Assembly: GCF_031432315.1 (NCBI RefSeq) | Contig: NZ_JAVKGO010000001.1 | Span: 1 to 64,000 of the forward strand | Reading direction: 5' to 3' | Origin: Serpentinicella sp031432315 | Lineage (GTDB): Bacteria; Bacillota; Clostridia; Peptostreptococcales; Natronincolaceae | Length of the DNA stretch: 64,000 nucleotides | Part shown: in pieces, positions 7,625-16,259 of the stretch | How the letters are laid out: each line of letters begins with the position of its first letter | How positions within the stretch are numbered: position 1 is the stretch's first letter | Notes under the pieces: generated by a model | Database searches by the model: none | Seen by the model: only the letters and a program-made list of their open reading frames with translations | Told to the model about the DNA's origin: nothing | Position numbers and translations under genes: made by a program

Positions 7625-8335
7625 ATGGAAGTTGCTGTAGACTTACATATTCACAGTGGGTTATCACCATGTGCAGACAATACTATGACCCCAAATAATA
7701 TTATAAATATGGCATTGTTAAAAAAGCTTGATGTTCTTGCAATTACAGATCATAACTCCACAAAGAACCTATCTGCTTTTTTAAATATTGCAAATAAAAA
7801 AGGCATTATATGTATACCAGGTATAGAAATTACCACGAAAGAGGAAGTACATCTAACAGCGCTATTTCCCAGCTTAGATAATGCACAAAGATTTCAAAAA
7901 ATAGTAGACGCTCACTTACCCAGAAGAAAAAACAATGCAAGTTTTTTCGGAAATCAATTAATATTTAAGGAGGATGATAGTGTTAAAGAGGAAGAAGAAA
8001 TTCTTTTGTCTAACGCATTAACATTAAGTATTGAAGATTCAATAGATGAAATAAGAAAAGCAGAGGGTATACCAATAGCAGCCCATATAGATAAAGACAA
8101 GTTTAGTATAATTAGCAACTTAGGATTTATTGATAAACATTTAGAACTAAAAGTTATTGAATTTGGAAAGAATACTGAGAGTGACATCTTTGTTAATAAA
8201 CATGCTTATCTTTCTGCTTATACACAGATTAAAAGTTCTGATGCACATTACTTAGGAGATATACTAGAAAGAGAATTTTTCTTAGATGTTGAATCTAAGT
8301 CTATAGAAGGGGTATTAAATGCATTAGAAGTGTAG
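7625..8335 (+). CDS. PHP-domain metal-dependent phosphoesterase
   Basis: A 236-residue PHP-domain protein. Metal-binding motifs are D-x-H-I-H (VDLHIHSG) near residue 6, TDHNS near residue 43, a later AAHIDK, and SDAHYLG near the end. PHP proteins hydrolyse phosphodiester or phosphomonoester bonds; this type (the YciV/TrpH group) often acts on small nucleotides or oligonucleotides. Its place between a DRTGG gene (two-base gap) and a GHKL ATPase gene suggests it turns over a phosphorylated signal in that module, which is inference. Confidence 0.85.
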   Translation: MEVAVDLHIHSGLSPCADNTMTPNNIINMALLKKLDVLAITDHNSTKNLSAFLNIANKKGIICIPGIEITTKEEVHLTALFPSLDNAQRFQKIVDAHLPRRKNNASFFGNQLIFKEDDSVKEEEEILLSNALTLSIEDSIDEIRKAEGIPIAAHIDKDKFSIISNLGFIDKHLELKVIEFGKNTESDIFVNKHAYLSAYTQIKSSDAHYLGDILEREFFLDVESKSIEGVLNALEV

Positions 8336-8366
8336 GTTTGCAATAAAATATTGGGGTCGTGATACT

Positions 8367-8912
8367 GTGAAGGAATTGTCACTTCATATACTAGATATTA
8401 TTCAAAATGCAATAGCAGCAGAAGCCGTAGAAGTACATATAGAAATCAATGAAGATCTAAGTAAAGATTTGCTAGAAATTATCGTGTCTGATAATGGTTT
8501 TGGAATGGACGAGGAGTTTGTAAGAAATGTTACGGATCCTTTTACAACAACAAGAAAAACAAGAAAAGTTGGATTGGGAATACCCTTATTTAAAGCAAGT
8601 GCACTACAGTGTGATGGAGACTTTAAAATAAAATCAAAATTAGGTCAAGGAACTACAGTCCATGCTATGTTTAAACATAGTCATATTGATAGACCTCCAA
8701 TTGGAAAAATTACAGATACAATTATTACATGTATACTTTCAAATGATAATATTGATTTTAAATATATACATAGGTATAATCAGAATCATTTTATTTTTAA
8801 TACGAAGCAAATAAAAAGCTATTTAGATGGTGTGTCAATTTCAGACTATGCAGTTATAAATTGGATGAAAGATTACATCGAAGAAAACCTAACTCAACTT
8901 GTTAAATTTTAA
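8367..8912 (+). CDS. GHKL ATPase-domain protein (histidine-kinase-like)
   Basis: A 181-residue protein with an N-terminal histidine-kinase-type ATPase domain: N-box LHILDIIQNAIAA, G1 SDNGFGMD, F-box DPFTTTRKTRKVGLGIPLFK and G2 GQGTTVHAMF. No sensor or dimerisation domain is present; the last 70 residues are unassigned. Stand-alone proteins of this kind accompany DRTGG proteins and PHP proteins in hydrogenase gene clusters of clostridia. The start is GTG at 8367 with GGGGTCGTGAT upstream. It is the last gene before rnfC, with a 141-base gap. Confidence 0.82.
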   Translation: MKELSLHILDIIQNAIAAEAVEVHIEINEDLSKDLLEIIVSDNGFGMDEEFVRNVTDPFTTTRKTRKVGLGIPLFKASALQCDGDFKIKSKLGQGTTVHAMFKHSHIDRPPIGKITDTIITCILSNDNIDFKYIHRYNQNHFIFNTKQIKSYLDGVSISDYAVINWMKDYIEENLTQLVKF

Positions 8913-9053
8913 AATTTATAATATGATTATTATGGTTGTTTTATGAGTATTAGATTAATGGAAGTGATCGATGTACATATGCTTGTTAACGAAATAACTT
9001 TCCATTTAAGAAGAATCCTAGGATAAAATTTAAGAAAATAGAGGTGAATCATT

Positions 9054-10382
9054 ATGAAATTATTAAGTTTTAAGCTTGGTATTCATCCTCCAGAAAGGAA
9101 AGAATCAACAGAACATCTGAAGGTTGAAAAAGCAGTTGAACCGAAAATCGTAACAATACCACTTCAACAGCATATAGGTGCTGCCTGTGAGCCCCTAGTA
9201 AAAGTCGGTGATATTGTTAAACTTGGGCAAAAAATCGGAGAACCACAAGGTTTCGTATCTGCAGCTGTTCACTCAAGTGTTAGTGGTACAGTAAAAGCAA
9301 TAGCTGAAAAACCTGCAGCTTCTGGTGGTGAAGTTTTATCAGTTGTGATTGAATCTGATGGTAACAACGAAATAGATCCATCTATTCAGCCAAAAGGAGA
9401 TATAACATCTCTTGATCCAAAAGAAATTATTAATATTATAAAAGATGCTGGGATTGTCGGTATGGGTGGCGCTGCATTTCCAACTCATGTAAAACTATCA
9501 CCTCCACCAGATAAAAAAGTAGACTTAATTATCTTAAATGGTGCGGAGTGTGAACCATATTTAACTGCAGATCATCGACTTATGTTAGAAAACCCAGAAG
9601 ACATTATTTATGGACTAAAGGCGATGATGAAAGCAACTGGTGTTAAGAATGCAATAATTGGTATAGAAAACAATAAAATGGATGCAGTTAAAGTAATGCA
9701 TGAAGCTGTTCAAAAAGAAGAAGGTATTAAAGTAGCAGTACTACAAACAAAATACCCACAAGGTGCAGAGAAGCAACTTATATATGCTTGCACAAAGAAA
9801 GAAGTACCCTCTGGCGGATTACCTATGGATGTAGGAGTAATTGTAAACAATGTTGCAACTGCTGCTCAAATAGCGAAAACAATCAAAACAGGGATGCCTT
9901 TAATTGATAGAATTACAACAGTTGCAGGAAAATGTATAAAAAATCCTAAAAACCTACTTGTAAAAGTTGGGGTATCTATTAAAGAAGTTATTGATCAGTG
10001 TGATGGTTATAAGGAAAAACCCGGAAAGATTATAATGGGTGGACCAATGATGGGACTTGCTCAATATACGGATGAAGTGGCACTAACAAAAGGATCATCA
10101 GGGGTAATTGTATTTGATGAGAAAGAAGCTACAACACCGGACCCTTCAAATTGTATTAGATGTAGTAGATGTATACAAATATGTCCAGCATTTTTAAGGC
10201 CGGTACAAATTGCTGAAAACTCAGCCCACAATATGATGGAAAATGCAGAGAAGTATCGTGCATTAGATTGTATTGAATGTGGTTCATGCTCATATATCTG
10301 TCCTTCTAAGCTTCCATTGCTACACTCAATTAGGGTAGCTAAAAGAAGTATTTTAGCTAAAAAGAGACAGCAAAAAGGTTAG
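9054..10382 (+). CDS. rnfC: Rnf complex subunit RnfC
   Basis: A 442-residue RnfC, the peripheral NADH/FMN and iron-sulfur subunit of ferredoxin:NAD+ oxidoreductase. It shows the Complex I 51 kDa-like nucleotide region (GMGGAAFPTHVK; LNGAECEPYLTADHR), an SLBB segment, and two C-terminal 4Fe-4S motifs, CIRCSRCIQICP and CIECGSCSYICP. The RnfC length is typical of clostridia, without the long repeat tail of proteobacteria. It is first of six genes in the order C-D-G-E-A-B. GAGGTGAATC precedes the ATG. Confidence 0.97.
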   Translation: MKLLSFKLGIHPPERKESTEHLKVEKAVEPKIVTIPLQQHIGAACEPLVKVGDIVKLGQKIGEPQGFVSAAVHSSVSGTVKAIAEKPAASGGEVLSVVIESDGNNEIDPSIQPKGDITSLDPKEIINIIKDAGIVGMGGAAFPTHVKLSPPPDKKVDLIILNGAECEPYLTADHRLMLENPEDIIYGLKAMMKATGVKNAIIGIENNKMDAVKVMHEAVQKEEGIKVAVLQTKYPQGAEKQLIYACTKKEVPSGGLPMDVGVIVNNVATAAQIAKTIKTGMPLIDRITTVAGKCIKNPKNLLVKVGVSIKEVIDQCDGYKEKPGKIIMGGPMMGLAQYTDEVALTKGSSGVIVFDEKEATTPDPSNCIRCSRCIQICPAFLRPVQIAENSAHNMMENAEKYRALDCIECGSCSYICPSKLPLLHSIRVAKRSILAKKRQQKG

Positions 10383-10407
10383 AAAATACGTTTATGGAGG
10401 TAAACTA

Positions 10408-11349
10408 ATGGATGAAAAATTAATTGTTACGTCGTCTCCTCATTTTAGGGACGATAGTACAGTTCACAAAATTATGTTGGATGTCATTATTGCTTTATTA
10501 CCTGCTACTTTAGCAGGGATATATTATTTTGGTATGAACGCAGCAAGAGTGCTATTTTTAGCAGTCATAACTGCGGTGATAACAGAAGCAGTTATACAAA
10601 AACTTCTTAAAAGACCAGTTACGATTAACGATATGAGTGCGGCACTAACAGGTCTACTACTAGGATTAAACTTAGCACCTTCGGTTCCATGGTGGATACC
10701 TGTAGTTGGTTCAGCTTTTGCCATTGCATTAGTAAAACAGCTCTTTGGTGGGATTGGTCATAACTTTATGAATCCAGCTTTGGCAGCAAGAATTTTTCTT
10801 ACGATTTCTTGGACAGGTAATATGACTGACTGGAGAGCACCAGGTGTTGATGCTGTATCTACAGCAACACCATTAAGTTTTGTAAAAGGGGCTACAGAGG
10901 TACCAAATGCAGCTCCATCCTTATTTGATGCTTTTGTAGGAAATATTGGAGGATCATTAGGTGAAACTTCAGCAATTTTACTTATATTAGGTGGGGTGTA
11001 TTTAGTATATAGAGGTGTTATATCAGCTAAAATACCACTAATTTATGTAGGAACTGTAGCGGCAGCTACTTTAGTATATGGTGGATTTGATCTATACTTT
11101 ATGGCATACCATGTATTTTCTGGTGGATTGATGATTGGCGCAATTTATATGGCTACTGACTATGCTTCCGGCGCAATAACACCAAGAGGTAGAATCATTT
11201 TTGCATTCGGTTGTGGTGTTCTAACCTCGATAATTAGGTTGTTTGGTGGTTATCCAGAAGGTGTTGGTTTTTCAATATTACTAATGAATGTTGCTGCGCC
11301 ACTAATTGACAAGTATACAAGTCCTCGAGTATTTGGGGAGGTGAAGTAG
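10408..11349 (+). CDS. rnfD: Rnf complex subunit RnfD
   Basis: A 313-residue integral membrane subunit of the Rnf complex with about nine hydrophobic segments. The covalent FMN site is visible as the threonine in DAVSTATPLSF, equivalent to the SGAT-like motif of NqrB/RnfD. RnfD carries electrons through the membrane in an ion-translocating enzyme that couples ferredoxin oxidation to NAD+ reduction. GGAGG precedes the ATG and the stop is one base before rnfG. Confidence 0.96.
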   Translation: MDEKLIVTSSPHFRDDSTVHKIMLDVIIALLPATLAGIYYFGMNAARVLFLAVITAVITEAVIQKLLKRPVTINDMSAALTGLLLGLNLAPSVPWWIPVVGSAFAIALVKQLFGGIGHNFMNPALAARIFLTISWTGNMTDWRAPGVDAVSTATPLSFVKGATEVPNAAPSLFDAFVGNIGGSLGETSAILLILGGVYLVYRGVISAKIPLIYVGTVAAATLVYGGFDLYFMAYHVFSGGLMIGAIYMATDYASGAITPRGRIIFAFGCGVLTSIIRLFGGYPEGVGFSILLMNVAAPLIDKYTSPRVFGEVK

Positions 11350-11350
11350 T

Positions 11351-11920
11351 ATGAAAGACATGTTAAAAATGGGTTTAATACTATTGGCTTTCACAGCTGT
11401 ATCTGGGATGATACTAGGATTAACCAATGATGTGACACAGGGCATCATTCAAGAAAGATTAGAAGAAGAAAATATACAAGCAATAGCGGGGCTACTACCA
11501 GAAGCAGAAGATTTTAATAATTTAGAGGACGAAGCTATTTTACAGCGGGATTTAATCGTTGAAGTATATGAAGGCCAAAAGGAAGATGAAACTGTAGGAT
11601 ATACAGTTAGAGCTAATCCAATAGGATATGGCGGAAGAGTGGTTGTAATAACGGGCATATCGGTTGACGGTGAAATACTTGGTGTGGAAATCGCAGCCCA
11701 ATCTGAAACGCCAGGATTAGGGGATAAGATTACAGATAATGAATACTTAGATCAGTATGTAGGGAAAAGTACTGAAGAAGAGCTAGTTACAACAAAAGGT
11801 GGAGAAACAGGGGAAAAATATATCAATGCGATAACCGGTGCAACCGTATCATCGGAAGCCGTTACAGATGGCGTAAATGCTGCAAGAGCATTGTATGAAG
11901 AAGTACTAAAAAGTCGTTAA
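11351..11920 (+). CDS. rnfG: Rnf complex subunit RnfG
   Basis: A 189-residue RnfG: one N-terminal membrane anchor (residues about 5-27) followed by an extracytoplasmic FMN-binding domain. The covalent FMN threonine lies in the motif AITGATVSSEAV near residue 163; AQSETPGLGDKI is the other conserved block. Flavin attachment needs an ApbE-type transferase, which is not encoded in this window. It is one base after rnfD, with GGGGAGGTGAAG as the ribosome site inside the end of rnfD. Confidence 0.96.
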   Translation: MKDMLKMGLILLAFTAVSGMILGLTNDVTQGIIQERLEEENIQAIAGLLPEAEDFNNLEDEAILQRDLIVEVYEGQKEDETVGYTVRANPIGYGGRVVVITGISVDGEILGVEIAAQSETPGLGDKITDNEYLDQYVGKSTEEELVTTKGGETGEKYINAITGATVSSEAVTDGVNAARALYEEVLKSR

Positions 11921-11937
11921 TTCCGGAGGTGAACATA

Positions 11938-12540
11938 TTGAAACTAAATAGGATTTTTATAAAAGGGTTACTATTTGATAATCCGGTATTTATACAATTA
12001 CTAGGGATGTGCCCTGTACTTGCTGTAACAAACACTGCGGAGAATAGTTTATTTATGGGTATGGCAACCACAGCTGTATTATTAGGATCTAACATTGTTA
12101 TTTCATTGTTAAAGAAGTTTATTCCGACGAAAATTAGAATACCTATATTTATAGTCGTAATAGCAACCTTTGTTACGATAGTAGGAATGGTATTAAATGC
12201 CTACTTCCCAGCTATTCATGCGAATTTAGGGATTTTTATTCCACTAATTGTTGTAAACTGTCTAATACTAGCAAGAGCAGAATCTTTTGCATCAAAAAGC
12301 TCAACAGTAGGATCAGTCGTCGATGGTTTAGGAATGGGAATAGGATTTACTATAGCGTTATTTGTCCTAGGGTCAGTAAGAGAGGTATTAGGATATGGAA
12401 CATTTTATAACATTGCCTTATTTGGTGACGGTTTTCAACCTGCTACAATAATGGCTATGCCACCTGGTGCATTTTTAGCATTAGGGCTATTAATGGGATT
12501 GTTTAATAAAATTATTTCAAAAAATGTTAATGAGCTGTAG
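11938..12540 (+). CDS. rnfE: Rnf complex subunit RnfE
   Basis: A 200-residue membrane subunit of the NqrD/RnfE family with about six hydrophobic segments; NPVFIQLLGMCPVLAVT and the GSVREVLGYG segment are typical. RnfE and RnfA are paralogues that form the central inverted pair of the membrane part and share a 2Fe-2S or Fe site between them in known structures. The TTG at 11938 is taken as start because CCGGAGG ends eight bases upstream; an in-frame GTG at 11929 overlaps that ribosome site. Confidence 0.95.
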   Translation: MKLNRIFIKGLLFDNPVFIQLLGMCPVLAVTNTAENSLFMGMATTAVLLGSNIVISLLKKFIPTKIRIPIFIVVIATFVTIVGMVLNAYFPAIHANLGIFIPLIVVNCLILARAESFASKSSTVGSVVDGLGMGIGFTIALFVLGSVREVLGYGTFYNIALFGDGFQPATIMAMPPGAFLALGLLMGLFNKIISKNVNEL

Positions 12541-12551
12541 GGGGTGAAGAC

Positions 12552-13130
12552 TTGAGTTTAGAATCAATATTTATCATACTTATAAGTGCAATTCTAGTAA
12601 ACAACTTCATATTATCAAGATTTTTAGGTATTTGCCCTTTCTTTGGTGTTTCTAAACAAGTAGAAACTGCCTTTGGAATGGGTATGGCAGTTACTTTCGT
12701 TATGACTTTAGCTTCAATCATAACATATGTGGTATATGGGCTATTAGACCACTGGAATATAGAGTATATGCAAACTATTGCATTTATTCTTGTAATAGCA
12801 TCACTGGTTCAACTAGTAGAAATGATTATTCAAAAAACGAGTCCAACTTTATATCAATCTTTAGGTGTGTTTTTACCACTAATAACTACAAACTGTGCGG
12901 TGTTAGGCTTAACGATTCTAAATATTGATTATGATTATAATATGGGTAGTTCAATTGTACATGCTATCGGAGCTGCAATCGGATTTACTTTAGCAATTGT
13001 TTTATTTGCTGCAATACGTGAAAGACTTGAATTAGCAGCTGTCCCAGAAGTTTTCAAAGGATTTCCAATAGCTTTGGTTACTGCGGGATTAATGTCTTTA
13101 GCTTTTCTAGGTTTTGCAAATCTAGTATAG
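12552..13130 (+). CDS. rnfA: Rnf complex subunit RnfA
   Basis: A 192-residue membrane subunit of the NqrE/RnfA family: six hydrophobic segments with the signature NNFILSRFLGICPFFGVS and TTNCAVLGL, each containing the cysteine that helps hold the intramembrane iron site. It is the paralogue of RnfE. The start is TTG at 12552 with GGGGTGA six bases upstream. It lies 11 bases after rnfE and 12 before rnfB. Confidence 0.96.
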   Translation: MSLESIFIILISAILVNNFILSRFLGICPFFGVSKQVETAFGMGMAVTFVMTLASIITYVVYGLLDHWNIEYMQTIAFILVIASLVQLVEMIIQKTSPTLYQSLGVFLPLITTNCAVLGLTILNIDYDYNMGSSIVHAIGAAIGFTLAIVLFAAIRERLELAAVPEVFKGFPIALVTAGLMSLAFLGFANLV

Positions 13131-13142
13131 AGAGGTGATTAT

Positions 13143-13958
13143 ATGAATATAGAAAGCGTACTTTATCCTGCTCTTCTTTTAGGGGGATTAGGGTTACTAT
13201 TCGGTATAGGACTTGCGTATGCATCAAAGAAATTTGCAGTAGAATTAGATCCAAGAATTACAGCTATTCGTGATGTATTACCTGGAGCAAATTGTGGAGG
13301 CTGTGGAATCCCTGGGTGTGATGGATTTGCCAAAGCAGTTGTAGACGGCGAAGCAGGAGTAGGGGATTGTCCAGTAGGTGGACCAGACTGTACAAAAGCC
13401 ATTGCAAAAATAATGGGTGTTGAAGCAGATACAAAAGAAAGACAAGTAGCAAAGGTTATATGTAACGGAGACACGCATAAATGCAAAGAAAAATATGAAT
13501 ATCAAGGGATAAATGATTGTGTTGCTGCTTCACTAGTTTCGGGGGGGAGTAAAGCCTGTGACTATGGATGCTTAGGGTTAGGAACATGTGTAAGGGCCTG
13601 TCAATTTGATGCAATTGAGATTGTTGATGGAAGAATTGCTAAGATTATTCCTGAAAAGTGTACGGCCTGTAAAAAATGTGTTGAATCCTGTCCTAAGGAC
13701 GTAATTGACATGGTTCCTTATGAACAATCTGTTGTAATAACATGTAATAATAATGAAACTGGCAAAGTTGTAAGACCAAAATGTAGTGTGGCATGTATAG
13801 CATGTAAAATTTGTGTAAAAGCTTGTCCTTTTGATGCAATTGATTTTGAAAATAACTTAGCGTTTATAGACTATGAAAAGTGTACAAATTGTTTTGTATG
13901 TGTGGAGAAATGTCCAACCAAAGCAATAGAAGGTCGGTTGGAGAAAAAGGAAGTATAG
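13143..13958 (+). CDS. rnfB: Rnf complex subunit RnfB, polyferredoxin
   Basis: A 271-residue RnfB, the ferredoxin-accepting subunit. An N-terminal membrane segment is followed by a Fe-S domain (NCGGCGIPGCDGFA) and then a set of ferredoxin-type cysteine motifs, including CTACKKCVESCP, CIACKICVKACP and CTNCFVCVEKCP, plus a preceding CLGLGTCVRAC. The clostridial form carries more 4Fe-4S centres than the proteobacterial one. It closes the rnfCDGEAB operon and is followed by a strong terminator at 13975-14011. Confidence 0.96.
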   Translation: MNIESVLYPALLLGGLGLLFGIGLAYASKKFAVELDPRITAIRDVLPGANCGGCGIPGCDGFAKAVVDGEAGVGDCPVGGPDCTKAIAKIMGVEADTKERQVAKVICNGDTHKCKEKYEYQGINDCVAASLVSGGSKACDYGCLGLGTCVRACQFDAIEIVDGRIAKIIPEKCTACKKCVESCPKDVIDMVPYEQSVVITCNNNETGKVVRPKCSVACIACKICVKACPFDAIDFENNLAFIDYEKCTNCFVCVEKCPTKAIEGRLEKKEV

Positions 13959-13974
13959 TATAAATTAAAAGTAT

Positions 13975-14011
13975 AAGCGTAAAGGCGACCAATAGTGTCG
14001 TCTTTACGCTT
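13975..14011 (+). terminator. rnf operon terminator
   Basis: Fifteen-base stem AAGCGTAAAGGCGAC/GTCGTCTTTACGCTT with one G-T pair and a seven-base loop, 17 bases after the rnfB stop. Confidence 0.8.
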
Positions 14012-14082
14012 GTTTATTGAAAAATATTACTACTTGTAAGTTATATTTTTTAATGATAAACTTTTAATGATAAAAGTATGTG

Positions 14083-14112
14083 TTGAGTTAGAAGAAATGT
14101 AAATACTATATT
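14083..14112 (+). promoter_or_regulatory. Putative promoter before the Gx-type transporter gene
   Basis: TTGAGT, 18 bases, TATATT, ending 32 bases before the ATG at 14145. Two copies of TTTTAATGATAAA lie just upstream at 14048-14060 and 14062-14074 and could be an operator. Confidence 0.45.
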
Positions 14113-14144
14113 ATATACTCATATTATATTAGGAATGTGGAAAA

Positions 14145-14666
14145 ATGAAAATAAAACAAATTATATATTTAGCGTTATTAACAACTATAGGATTGGCTCT
14201 GCATATTTTAGAAGGAATGATTCCTAATCCATTTTTAGGAATAGCACCAGGAGCAAAGTTAGGTCTTGCGAATATCATTGGATTAATTACATTAGGAATA
14301 TTTGGGCTTAAATACGCATTAATAGTTAATGTATTAAGATGCATAATTGCTGGGCTTGTAATAGGTGCAATAACTTCTATGTTTTATAGCATAGCAGGGG
14401 CTGTTGTAAGTACATGCCTTATGTGGATTATATATAGGTATTTAAGTAAATATTTTAGTCTAATTGGGGTTAGTGTGTTTGGAGCATTGGGGCATAATAT
14501 TGCCCAGTTACTGGTTGCTGCAGCGATAATCAATAATATAAGAATATTTGTTTATTTACCTGTTATGATGTTAACAAGTATATTTACAGGTATTTTTATT
14601 GGGATAACTGCTAATTACACATTAGAAAAAACAAGAATACACATGAAGAATATTATAAGTAATTAA
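14145..14666 (+). CDS. Gx transporter family / heptaprenyl diphosphate synthase component I-like membrane protein
   Basis: A 173-residue membrane protein of the Hpre_diP_synt_I/Gx transporter family (ECF S-component-like), with about five hydrophobic segments and the block IPNPFLGIAPGAKLGLANIIGL. The old name as heptaprenyl diphosphate synthase component I is probably misleading; a transporter role is more likely from the fold, with the substrate unknown. In many clostridia it sits near rnf genes or flavin-transfer genes. The next gene is 18 bases downstream. Confidence 0.82.
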   Translation: MKIKQIIYLALLTTIGLALHILEGMIPNPFLGIAPGAKLGLANIIGLITLGIFGLKYALIVNVLRCIIAGLVIGAITSMFYSIAGAVVSTCLMWIIYRYLSKYFSLIGVSVFGALGHNIAQLLVAAAIINNIRIFVYLPVMMLTSIFTGIFIGITANYTLEKTRIHMKNIISN

Positions 14667-14684
14667 CTTATTAAGGGGGCACAT

Positions 14685-14933
14685 ATGAGTAAATATCGTA
14701 GTTCTTTTTTATTAATTTTGATGATTTTTACTGGTGTGATTTTGGGTAGTTTGATAGGATCTTTTCTAGGCAATTCAATACCAATACTTGCCTATGGACC
14801 AGAACCCTTTGGAATAAAAGGTTTTCAATTGGATTTGGGAATAATAAGGCTAAGCTTGACATTACTTATAGATATAAATGTCGCAAGTTTATTAGGCTTA
14901 ATATTTGCAGTAATGATATTTAAAAGACTGTAG
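14685..14933 (+). CDS. DUF4321 small membrane protein
   Basis: An 82-residue protein with two hydrophobic segments (residues about 5-30 and 56-80) and an intervening loop GPEPFGIKGFQLDLGIIRLS, the pattern of DUF4321. No function is known. It is encoded just before maf, radC and the mre genes, an arrangement common in clostridia, so a link to envelope growth is possible but unproven. The ribosome site is AAGGGGG. Confidence 0.8.
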   Translation: MSKYRSSFLLILMIFTGVILGSLIGSFLGNSIPILAYGPEPFGIKGFQLDLGIIRLSLTLLIDINVASLLGLIFAVMIFKRL

Positions 14934-14942
14934 GTGAAAAAT

Positions 14943-15518
14943 TTGAAACAAATCATTTTAGCATCAAAGTCTCCTAGGAGAAAAATGCTTCTAGAAAACT
15001 TAGGAGTAAGCTTCGATGTCGTAGAAAGCAATATAGATGAAAAACTAAACTGTGTAGGATCCGCAGATAAAATAGCAAAAGAATTAGCTTTGAGAAAAGC
15101 CAAAAAAGTTGCTGAATTGCATAAATCTGCTATTGTTATTGGCGCGGATACTGTTGTTGTTTCAGATGAGATACTAGGAAAACCTGAATGTAAAGATGAT
15201 GCAAGAAAAATATTACGTTCCTTATCTGGTAAATCACATGAAGTAATTACGGGTCTCGCCCTAATAAATAAGGATAATAACAAAACTGTCATAGCTGCTG
15301 CAAAAACGAGAGTGTACTTCAAATACCTAACTAATGAGGAAATTGAAAAGTACCTATCTCATGATGAGTATAAAGATAAAGCGGGATCATATGCTATCCA
15401 AGGAAAAGCATCGTTATTTATAGAAAAAATTGAAGGAGATTATAACAATGTTGTAGGTTTACCATTGTTTAAACTTGAACAGTTACTACGGGAAAATTTT
15501 AATATAACATTAATTTAA
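14943..15518 (+). CDS. maf: Maf-type nucleoside triphosphate pyrophosphatase
   Basis: A 191-residue Maf protein that hydrolyses dTTP/UTP or modified nucleotides to the monophosphate. The family start ILASKSPRRKMLLENLG, the metal-binding IGADTVV and the later YAIQGKASLFIEKIEGDYNNVVGLPL are intact. A TTG at 14943 is taken as the start because AGGTGA lies five bases before it; an in-frame GTG at 14934 touches the previous stop and has no ribosome site. It is followed by radC. Confidence 0.93.
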   Translation: MKQIILASKSPRRKMLLENLGVSFDVVESNIDEKLNCVGSADKIAKELALRKAKKVAELHKSAIVIGADTVVVSDEILGKPECKDDARKILRSLSGKSHEVITGLALINKDNNKTVIAAAKTRVYFKYLTNEEIEKYLSHDEYKDKAGSYAIQGKASLFIEKIEGDYNNVVGLPLFKLEQLLRENFNITLI

Positions 15519-15542
15519 GTAGTTATTTTCAGGGGGATAGGA

Positions 15543-16238
15543 ATGAAACAAGATTACTGTATTACGATAAAAAAAATGCCCGAATGTGAGAGACCGCGAG
15601 AAAAAATGGTAAGTGTGGGTCCTGAAAGACTGTCCAACGCAGAGCTTATGGCAATTATTCTTTCTACAGGAACAAAAGATATGACTGCAATAGATTTAGC
15701 ACAACAAGTATTATACCATTCAAAAGAAGGTTTAACTTTCTTAGCAAATGCCTCACTAGAAGAGTTAAATGAAATAAAAGGAATTGGCTTGGCTAAAGCT
15801 TGTCAGTTAATGGCTTCAGTAGAGCTAGGAAAACGTATATCCTTAACAACAAAAGCAAATAAATATAAAATAACAAGTCCAGAAGATGCTTCAAATTTAA
15901 TGATGGATAGGATGAGACTTTTAAAAAAAGAACACTTTGAAATAATTTTGTTAAATACAAAAAATGAACTGATAGGCATAGAAAATATTTCAATTGGTAG
16001 TCTTTCAGCTTCAATAGTACATCCTAGAGAGGTTTTTGTTACGAGTATCAAAAGAAGTGCTTCATCAATAATACTTGTTCATAATCATCCTAGTGGAGAT
16101 CCAAGTCCAAGTAAAGAAGATGTTGAAATTACAAAAAGATTAGTTGAAGCTGGAAAAATAATAGGGATTCGTGTTTTGGATCATATTATAATTGGAGATA
16201 ATGTTCATTATAGTTTAAATGAAATGCAGATGATGTAA
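15543..16238 (+). CDS. radC: RadC family JAB-domain protein
   Basis: A 231-residue RadC: an N-terminal UPF0758 helix-hairpin-helix region (LNEIKGIGLAKACQL) and a C-terminal JAB/MPN metalloprotease-like domain with the motif HNHPSGDPSPSKEDVEIT. Once thought a DNA-repair factor, its true role is unclear; a metal-dependent peptidase-like activity is suggested by the motif. It lies between maf and mreB, as in many Firmicutes. The ATG at 15543 has GGGGGATAG upstream. Confidence 0.95.
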   Translation: MKQDYCITIKKMPECERPREKMVSVGPERLSNAELMAIILSTGTKDMTAIDLAQQVLYHSKEGLTFLANASLEELNEIKGIGLAKACQLMASVELGKRISLTTKANKYKITSPEDASNLMMDRMRLLKKEHFEIILLNTKNELIGIENISIGSLSASIVHPREVFVTSIKRSASSIILVHNHPSGDPSPSKEDVEITKRLVEAGKIIGIRVLDHIIIGDNVHYSLNEMQMM

Positions 16239-16259
16239 TTTTAGAGGAGGAAAGTATAG

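Noticed and set aside
8943..9026. 27-codon reading frame in the gap before rnfC (starting MSIRLMEVID)
   Set aside because: No ribosome site, no similarity I recognise and no sign that it is a remnant of a hydrogenase gene; treated as chance.
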